NCBI RefSeq assembly: GCF_012272695.1
Contig: NZ_CP050902.1
Coordinates: forward strand, 1,364,001 to 1,428,000
Reading direction: 5' to 3'
Source: Nocardioides sp. JQ2195
GTDB lineage: Bacteria; Actinomycetota; Actinomycetes; Propionibacteriales; Nocardioidaceae
DNA: 64,000 nucleotides
In this document: one piece after another, positions 59,901-64,000 of the stretch
How positions within the stretch are numbered: position 1 is the first letter of the stretch
How the letters are laid out: each line of letters starts with the position of its first letter
Made by a program: the position numbers and the translations under genes
The notes under the pieces: model-generated
What the model was told of the DNA's origin: nothing
The model's input: the letters and a program-made list of their open reading frames with translations, nothing else
Databases searched by the model: none

Positions 59901-60815
59901 TCGGTGGCGCGCTCGTCGACGCGGGGACGTGGCCTGGCCTCCAAGGGACTGGCCCCGTCCGCGAGGACCCCAGCCCAGGAACGCGCCGAGCAGGCGGCCG
60001 AGCGCAGCAGCAGCGATCCGCTGGTGCGGGAGGAGTCGCCGGTCGCGGAGCGTCATGCACTCGCCTCGGCCGGGGTGTGGGCCAAGGCCGCCGCCCAGTC
60101 CCGGGCGACCAGGGCGCCGCGTCCGGTCACCAGCGTCCAGCTCACCCTCGACCTCGGTGACGAGCCGGGTGACGGGGAGGCCAGTGGGTTGCCCGAGATG
60201 GACGTGCACGAGCGGATGCGGGCCGAGCTGGAGATCCTCGGGCTCGACGTCACTGCCCACGTGGTCGACAACTACGCCGACTTCCTCGACGACCTCGGCG
60301 TGGTGCGCAGCAAGGACCTCCTCACCCAACGCAGTCGCTCCGAGCTGCTGGTCGCCGGGGTCAAGGTGGCCACCCAGACGCCGCCGATCCGTTCCGGCCG
60401 TCGGGTCATCTTCCTGACCCTCGACGACTCCACCGGGCCGGTCGACGCCACCTTCTTCGAAGACGCCCAGGGGCCCTACGCGGCCACCGTCTTCCACTCC
60501 TGGTTGCTGGTGGTGCGTGGGGAGCTGCGACGCACCGGCCGTCGAGGAGTGTCCGTGCGCGCCACCGGCTGCTGGGAGCTCCCCGAGCTGTACGCCGTGT
60601 GGCGGGCCGGGGGAGTCGAGGCAGTGCGTGAGCTGATGGCCGAGGTGCCCGGTGGCTTCGAGAGCTCCGCGCCCAAACGGGTGCTGGTGCACACCAGTGG
60701 GTTCCGGATGTCGCCGTACGCCGACATCAAGCCAGCCGGAGGACCGACGTCGCGTGGCTCCGACATCGTGGCTGCCCGGACGTTGTGGCACCGCAGTCCC
60801 GGGAGCGCCGGATGA
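56934..60815 (+). CDS. dnaE2: error-prone DNA polymerase III alpha subunit
   Basis: 1293 residues from the GTG at 56934. A PHP domain opens the protein (FVHLHVASGYSLQHGASHPH, LALTDRNGTYGAVRFV). The C-family polymerase core carries ARGSGAGSLVNYLLGVSG, LPDIDVDVES with the catalytic acidic residues, and FSDIITDISLFRPGPVKSDM. Then GVVVFHEQVIEIIAQFAGVT, a helix-hairpin-helix region and a C-terminal OB-fold. Typical DnaE2 proteins are about 1070-1190 residues; extra sequence sits near residues 76-98 and 340-378, where two related palindromic DNA elements are inserted in frame, plus an Arg/Ala-rich stretch about 990-1065. Third gene of the LexA-controlled operon. No imuB is adjacent. Confidence 0.93.
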   Translation: MPDPFVHLHVASGYSLQHGASHPHVLVERALEQEMDTLALTDRNGTYGAVRFVKACQQAGIRPVLGVDLAYAGSPWRGVETARSSPPQPPSGAGRPRTPVRGGAFREQGLPRAVFLASGKAGWAAICRLVSATHLAGERGRPVTTPELIAEHLGDDVLVLLGPTSTLGDAATARRDDHARAVLDRWREIVPPGNLVVEVTSHRLPGHGPGSSPHAARMVGVARSAGLPVVLSNAVRYADRLDAPTIDVLDAARTLVPLGSAGLSRVGPGGFRGNAEGFLKSGKQMHDVAEEICRHAGLGNDTAHAGQELLAQTRKIADRCVIDPKADLGLGEIHFPEFEFARGTSSLAPRDHERRLRSVGPNRRGSGGTDDASRNQAADAALRQRCEGAIGWRYGNAPRQRIWKRLDDELEVIRELGYASYFLTVGDVVDLIREMKVRVAARGSGAGSLVNYLLGVSGVDPIRHGLLMERFLSPLRQDLPDIDVDVESARRLEVYDAILDTYGGERCVAVSMMETYRVRHAVRDVGAALGMPPGETDAIAKAFPHIRARDARMALRDLPELRASGLGEQRLDMFFGLVERLDGLPRHIAMHPCGVLLSDTTLLDRTPVEASWAGYPMSQFDKDDVEDLGLLKLDVLGIRMQSAMAHALTEIKRVDDVDIDLDSEAEVPFDDATTFEMISDSKTLGVFQIESPGQRELVGKSGIDSFSDIITDISLFRPGPVKSDMITPYLNAKQGWKMPSYLHDDLKPILGQTHGVVVFHEQVIEIIAQFAGVTYAEADEKRRALGDTEGMADTKTWFFPRCLGLGYSTRVAEQIWKILEAFASFGFCKAHAAAFALPTYQSAWLKAHWPAHFLSGVLTHDPGMYPKRLILDDARQFGITVLGLDVNHSEKAFTVERVDDGYGIRLALSEVKGINEGEVERIVSARPFHSLSDLWHRAHVSRPVCERLVLTGAFDSVYRIGSPHDVRRRGSVTRRDLLLQVAELDRLARSVARSSTRGRGLASKGLAPSARTPAQERAEQAAERSSSDPLVREESPVAERHALASAGVWAKAAAQSRATRAPRPVTSVQLTLDLGDEPGDGEASGLPEMDVHERMRAELEILGLDVTAHVVDNYADFLDDLGVVRSKDLLTQRSRSELLVAGVKVATQTPPIRSGRRVIFLTLDDSTGPVDATFFEDAQGPYAATVFHSWLLVVRGELRRTGRRGVSVRATGCWELPELYAVWRAGGVEAVRELMAEVPGGFESSAPKRVLVHTSGFRMSPYADIKPAGGPTSRGSDIVAARTLWHRSPGSAG
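57164..57203. repeat. palindromic repeat element inside dnaE2, copy 1 (reverse orientation)
   Basis: GGTGTCGAGACGGCTCG starts the element and GCCTCCTCAACCACCG ends it. Read on the minus strand it is GGTTGAGGAGG ... CGTCTCGACACC, with the same two ends as the copy at 57997. It is translated in frame as W-R-G-V-E-T-A-R-S-S-P-P-Q-P-P, unlike DnaE2 relatives at this place. I recall similar GGTTGAGGAG/GTCTCGA elements scattered in Nocardioides-type genomes, which a search should confirm. Confidence 0.65.
57997..58059. repeat. palindromic repeat element inside dnaE2, copy 2
   Basis: GGTTGAGGAGCGTCGG opens the element and CGCGTCTCGGAACC closes it. Inside, CGTCGGTCCGAACCGACG (58007-58024) is a perfect small hairpin (CGTCGGT with ACCGACG). 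It lies in an insertion of about 35 residues (RGTSSLAPRDHERRLRSVGP and onward) between the conserved FPEFEF and ALRQRCEG segments of DnaE2. Confidence 0.68.
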
Positions 60816-60888
60816 GATCGACCGCCAACACGCCACGGTTGTCACAGCCTGTGCCGGGCTCGCGGGCCCGGCCACTAGTCTGGGTGCC

Positions 60889-61599
60889 ATGTCTGCCAGT
60901 GAACGCCGGGGCGCTGCCCGCACCGCTGTCGTCTGGGACTCCCTGCGTGACGTCCTCGCGGAGCCCAGTGACGTGCTCGACATCGGCGGTGGCACCGGCG
61001 GCTTCGCCGTGCGCGTCGCCGAGCAGGGCCACCGGGTCTCCGTGGTCGACCCCAGTCCTGACGCCCTTGCTGCCCTCGGTCGTCGGGCCCAGGAGTTCGG
61101 CGTCGCCGACCGGGTCACCGGTCAGCAGGGAGAGCTGTCCAGCCTGCTCGATGCCGTCGACGAGGCCAGCTTCGACGTGGTCCTGTGCCACGGGGTCCTC
61201 GAGGTCGTCGATGACCCCGCTGACGCGTTGGCCACGCTGGCTCGGGTGCTCCGCCCCGGCGGATCCCTCAGCCTCCTGGTCGCCCAGCGGCATGCAGCCG
61301 TGGTGGCCCGGGCGATGGCCGGTCACTTCGGACAGGCCAAGGCCATCCTCTCCGGTGAGGCCGTCGGCAAGGCGGGTCACCGATTCACCAGCGACGAGAT
61401 CACCGGGTTGCTCGACGGGGCCGGCTTCAGCACCGTGTCGGTGCACGGCATCCGGGTCTTCGCCGACCTGGTGCCCGGGTCCCTGCTCGACCTCGAGCCG
61501 GGTGCCACCCAGGCGCTGGTCGAGCTCGAGCAGGCAGTGGCCTCCCGACCCGAGTACCTGCCGCTCGCGACCCAGGTCCACGTGCTCGCCACTCGCTGA
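60889..61599 (+). CDS. class I SAM-dependent methyltransferase
   Basis: 236 residues. Motif I VLDIGGGTGGFAVRVAEQG, the acidic SAM-ribose residue in VSVVDPSPDAL, motif IV FDVVLCHGVLEVVDDPADAL and RVLRPGGSLSLLV define a Methyltransf_11/25 domain. The C-terminal part (HRFTSDEITGLLDGAGF) resembles the tRNA/small-molecule methyltransferases near CmoA/SmtA. Substrate unknown. ATG 7 nt after TAGTCT (60876-60881), leaderless. It lies between dnaE2 and dinB. Confidence 0.9.
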   Translation: MSASERRGAARTAVVWDSLRDVLAEPSDVLDIGGGTGGFAVRVAEQGHRVSVVDPSPDALAALGRRAQEFGVADRVTGQQGELSSLLDAVDEASFDVVLCHGVLEVVDDPADALATLARVLRPGGSLSLLVAQRHAAVVARAMAGHFGQAKAILSGEAVGKAGHRFTSDEITGLLDGAGFSTVSVHGIRVFADLVPGSLLDLEPGATQALVELEQAVASRPEYLPLATQVHVLATR

Positions 61600-61662
61600 G
61601 CCCCACTCCACCTCTCCCTCGGCCGCCACGCGGGGGCTCCTGGCCCAGGCCCGGTGGTTCCG

Positions 61663-62847
61663 ATGAGGGACCCGGCGCGTGGTTGTCACCTGCTCCACGT
61701 CGACATGGACGCGTTCTACGCGTCGGTGATGATCCGCGACCGACCGGACCTGGCCGAGGTGCCGGTCATCGTCGGTGGTGGCCACCGTGGCGTGGTGCTG
61801 TCAGCGAACTACCCGGCCCGAGAACACGGCGTACGTTCGGCGATGCCGATGACCCGTGCCAGGCGTGCCTGTCCGCAGGCGACGGTGATCACCCCCGACT
61901 TCGATGCGTTCAGCACGGTGTCCTCCTCGGTGATGGAGACCTTTCGGCAGATCACCCCGATGGTCGAGGCGATGTCGCTCGACGAGGCCTTCCTCGACGT
62001 CAGTGGGGCCACCAGGCGCCTCGGGTCGCCGGTGGAGATCGCCGAGATGCTCCGCGCCCGGATCCACGACGAGCAACGCATCACGTGCTCGGTCGGGGTC
62101 GCGGCCTCCGTCTCGGTGGCCAAGCTGGCCAGCCGACGGGCCAAGCCGGACGGGATCGTCGTGGTGCCACCGCACAAGGTCACCTCCTTCCTGCACCCAC
62201 TCGATGTGGGGGAGCTGTGGGGCGTGGGGGAGAAGACCGCGGAGATGCTGCATCGCCTCGGCCTGCACTCGGTCGGCGACGTCGCCAACACCCCGTTGCG
62301 GACCTTGCAACGGGCAGTCGGTGTTGCACTGGGCAGCCAGCTGCACGAGCTCGCCTGGGGCAGTGACCGCCGCACGCTCACCCCGCGGCGACACACCCAG
62401 GAACCCGACAAGAGCATGGGCGCCGACGAGACCTTCGCGCAGGACACCGACGACCGGGAGGTGATCCTGCGCGAGGTGCTGCGGCTCGCGGCCAGGGTGA
62501 GCGGCCGGATGCGCAGTGCCCAGGTCGCCGGACGGACGGTCACCCTGCGGGTGCGCTTTGCCGACTTCACCACCATCACCCGTTCGAAGACACTGCCCGA
62601 GGCGACCGACGTGACCCAGGAGATCCACCGCACCGCCACCCGGTTGTACGACGCGCTCGGTCTGCAGCGCGCCAGGGTCCGTCTGGTCGGCGTACGTGTC
62701 GAGGGCCTGGTTCCCCGCCGCACCGTGCACCGGCAGCTGCTGCTCGGTGAGCGCGAGCAGGGTTGGGCCGAGGCGGACCGCGCGGTCGACCGGGCAACCC
62801 GGCGGTTCGGGACGGCGGCGGTGCGACCGGCCAGCCTGCTCAAATGA
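61663..62847 (+). CDS. dinB: DNA polymerase IV (Y family)
   Basis: 394 residues. LLHVDMDAFYASVMIRDRPD has the metal Asp, SANYPAREHGVRSAMPM the nucleotide-binding Tyr/Arg, and MSLDEAFLDVSG the catalytic Asp-Glu. Helix-hairpin-helix LWGVGEKTAEMLHRLGLHS and the little finger from about 250 (KSMGADETFAQD) follow. The QLLLGE near the C-terminus could be the beta-clamp motif. It bypasses DNA lesions. An alternative GTG start is at 61654. No LexA box is seen directly upstream, so SOS control is not evident for this gene. Confidence 0.95.
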   Translation: MRDPARGCHLLHVDMDAFYASVMIRDRPDLAEVPVIVGGGHRGVVLSANYPAREHGVRSAMPMTRARRACPQATVITPDFDAFSTVSSSVMETFRQITPMVEAMSLDEAFLDVSGATRRLGSPVEIAEMLRARIHDEQRITCSVGVAASVSVAKLASRRAKPDGIVVVPPHKVTSFLHPLDVGELWGVGEKTAEMLHRLGLHSVGDVANTPLRTLQRAVGVALGSQLHELAWGSDRRTLTPRRHTQEPDKSMGADETFAQDTDDREVILREVLRLAARVSGRMRSAQVAGRTVTLRVRFADFTTITRSKTLPEATDVTQEIHRTATRLYDALGLQRARVRLVGVRVEGLVPRRTVHRQLLLGEREQGWAEADRAVDRATRRFGTAAVRPASLLK

Positions 62848-62869
62848 TGTCAAGCAATTTTGGTCACCG

Positions 62870-62900
62870 ACTACCACCTTGGGCCGGGGCTGCCTAGACT
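62870..62900 (+). promoter_or_regulatory. promoter of the DUF3040 gene
   Basis: TTGGTC (62870-62875) and TAGACT (62895-62900), 19 bp apart, lie in a locally AT-rich stretch just after dinB. The leader of about 38 nt carries the AGGGAGGAAA ribosome-binding site. Confidence 0.5.
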
Positions 62901-62944
62901 TGAGCCAGGACCATCGGTCCGTGCCGCGACCCAAGGGAGGAAAC

Positions 62945-63382
62945 GTGCCACTCTCGGAAGAGGAACTTCGTCTGCTCGAGCAGATGGAGCGTGCCCTCGT
63001 CGAAGAGGACCCCAAGTTTGCCTCGACCTTGCGGGGCACGTCCTTCAAGCAGGCGGCTCGACGTCGTGCCATCCTTGCCGGAGTGGTCTTCGTCATCGGC
63101 ATCGCGGTGCTGATGTCGGGTGCGGTCTTCCGCATGATCCCGGTGGGCGTGATCGGTTTCGTGATCATGCTCGTGTCCGCCACCTATGGCCTGTCCACGG
63201 TGCGCGGTCGCGCCAAGCCGGTCCAGGAGGGCGACGTCAAGGAGACCCGCCACCACGGCCTCGGCGTCGTCGACGGTGGCAGGGTCCACCGCCCCAAGAT
63301 GCGTCGATCGACTTCCTCGGCTCCCTTCATGGAGCGTCTCGAGGAGCGTTGGCGCAACCGTCGCGACAACGGCGGCTTCTGA
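62945..63382 (+). CDS. DUF3040 membrane protein
   Basis: 145 residues. LSEEELRLLEQMERALVEEDPKFASTL is the DUF3040 signature, followed by two transmembrane helices (AILAGVVFVIGIAVLMSGAV and PVGVIGFVIMLVSATYGLS) and a basic C-terminus. It occupies the Rv2169c position, close to the mraZ division cluster in many actinobacteria. GTG start with GGAGG 5 nt upstream. Function unknown. Confidence 0.92.
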   Translation: MPLSEEELRLLEQMERALVEEDPKFASTLRGTSFKQAARRRAILAGVVFVIGIAVLMSGAVFRMIPVGVIGFVIMLVSATYGLSTVRGRAKPVQEGDVKETRHHGLGVVDGGRVHRPKMRRSTSSAPFMERLEERWRNRRDNGGF

Positions 63383-63562
63383 CCTTCACCCGGTCCTGAC
63401 GCCACGGATCACCGATTCGTGGTGCGCCGGTGACGTGTGCCCCGGCCCGCAGCAGCCCTGGCCGTCCTCCCGGCCGAAAGGTCCACGTCCCGGCCGGGAT
63501 CTCGGTCGGGGAGCTCCACCTTCCCCGGGTGCCCGGAAGAGCTGAAGGCTCCTGCGGTCAGC

Positions 63563-64000
63563 TCAGGAGATCTGGTCCAGTGGGTCCCCGGCCGAGGCGC
63601 GTCGTGCGCCACCTGAGGCCCGGGCCGCGGTGCGTGAGCCCGCCGACAGCACCGACCGTGGCCACCACGTGGCACGCCGACGACCCTGCGCGGTCGCTCC
63701 GCCACGAAGCGCCGCAACGCAGCTGTCCACGAGCTGGCGGATCTCTCCCTCGCGTGAGGGATCGGCGGAATCGGAGTAGCGGGAGCGCTCCAGGATGCCG
63801 ACCAACGTGTGCAGCGCTGCTGTTGCCTCGGGGTTCACCTCGGGGCCGGTGCGAGGCCGTTGCGACGACTCGGTGCCAGCCGCTGGGCCGAAGAACTCCA
63901 GCAGTCGCTGACCAGTGGCGCGTGGTGAGCGTCCCGCGGGCCACGCCCGGCCGAGGTCGACGGTCACGTCACGCAGCTCCGCCCATGCGGCCTCCGCCGG
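63563..64000 (-). CDS. transglutaminase-like (DUF3488/TgpA) protein, 3' end
   Basis: The C-terminal ~145 residues of a gene that begins beyond the right edge. AWAELRDVTVDLGRAWPAGR, SPRATGQRLLEF, LHTLVGILERSRYSD and RRRATWWPRSVL match the cytoplasmic tail that follows the last membrane helix in actinobacterial TgpA-type proteins. The core transglutaminase domain is not in view. Such genes are followed upstream by DUF58 and MoxR ATPase genes near mraZ, which fits the position. Convergent with the DUF3040 gene; the 180-bp gap has two TCCCGGCCG direct repeats but no clear terminator. Confidence 0.75.
   Translation of the reverse strand, partial: PAEAAWAELRDVTVDLGRAWPAGRSPRATGQRLLEFFGPAAGTESSQRPRTGPEVNPEATAALHTLVGILERSRYSDSADPSREGEIRQLVDSCVAALRGGATAQGRRRATWWPRSVLSAGSRTAARASGGARRASAGDPLDQIS

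Noticed and set aside
58350..61118. 922-codon minus frame opposite dnaE2 and the methyltransferase
   Set aside because: Antisense shadow of the conserved polymerase, with no domain content.
63383..63562. Terminator in the gap before the tgpA-like gene
   Set aside because: Only two direct TCCCGGCCG repeats and short GC palindromes are present; no convincing stem for either strand.
1..64000. tRNA, rRNA, insertion sequence or prophage genes
   Set aside because: No T-loop/acceptor patterns, transposase motifs, integrase or phage structural genes were found in the reading.

Overview
The window is chromosomal DNA from a high-GC actinobacterium. Codons end overwhelmingly in G or C, GTG starts are frequent, and the gene order follows the Mycobacterium tuberculosis stretch Rv2192c to Rv2169c (trpD, DEDDh exonuclease, ripC-like NlpC/P60, fadD15, TB16.3-like SRPBCC, ArsA-like ATPase, plsC, aroG class II, pknL, Rv2175c, idsA2, metF-like, DUF3040). 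Gene content such as paired ROK glucokinases, MpaB-family oxygenase, SAV_6107 HEPN and DUF6504 fits the Nocardioidaceae (a Nocardioides-like organism). The genus is an inference. No rRNA, tRNA, IS element, prophage or CRISPR array was seen.

Layout. 1-7.4 kb: end of trpD, a membrane/GNAT protein, a giant secreted Fn3 protein, a stand-alone Lrp/AsnC sensor domain, and a DEDDh/GIY-YIG exonuclease. 7.2-12.9 kb: a zinc ribbon, a NYN RNase, a small Cys protein, then a cyclic-di-AMP (ydaO-type) riboswitch controlling an NlpC/P60 wall hydrolase, followed by two membrane metalloproteases. 13-20.3 kb: fatty acyl-CoA ligase, SRPBCC, ArsA ATPase, DUF5304-like protein, two ROK kinases, and PlsC. 20.3-25.3 kb: a NarL-type two-component system with a flavin reductase between kinase and regulator, a GNAT, and a divergent mpaB/tetR pair. 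25.3-33.8 kb: coiled-coil protein, glycerol kinase coupled to DUF1028, a phosphofructokinase with the pyrophosphate-type signature, amino-acid permease, class II DAHP synthase and threonine aldolase. 33.8-39.8 kb: three zinc-ribbon membrane proteins, two carrying DNA-level tandem repeats, plus a siderophore-interacting protein. 39.8-49.8 kb: a second (class I) DAHP synthase, SRPBCC, EamA exporter, endonuclease IV, PASTA kinase, LysM transglycosylase, Rv2175c-like regulator, an exported barnase with its barstar, a polyprenyl synthase and MetF. 49.9-55.7 kb: phytoene-desaturase-like oxidoreductase, DUF4126, ArsC-like, YbaK, and a four-gene cluster with WXG/LXG-like helical N-termini. 55.7-63.4 kb: an SOS module (LexA box, structured leader, DUF6504, HEPN, dnaE2), a methyltransferase, dinB and DUF3040. 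The window ends in the 3' part of a transglutaminase-like (TgpA) gene.

How it fits together. Cell-envelope construction and remodelling dominate (riboswitch-controlled hydrolase, PASTA kinase and its likely DNA-binding substrate, LysM transglycosylase, acyltransferase, prenyl synthase). Next come central and aromatic metabolism (PFK, GlpK, two DAHP synthases, TrpD) and DNA damage tolerance (DnaE2, DinB, Nfo).

Points that stand out: a strong structured leader and four 14-bp repeats around the SOS promoter; two related palindromic insertions held in frame within dnaE2; a hairpin covering the start codon of a metalloprotease; the PPi-type PFK residues; and at least sixteen genes whose -10 hexamer lies 6-7 nt before the start codon, implying leaderless mRNAs.
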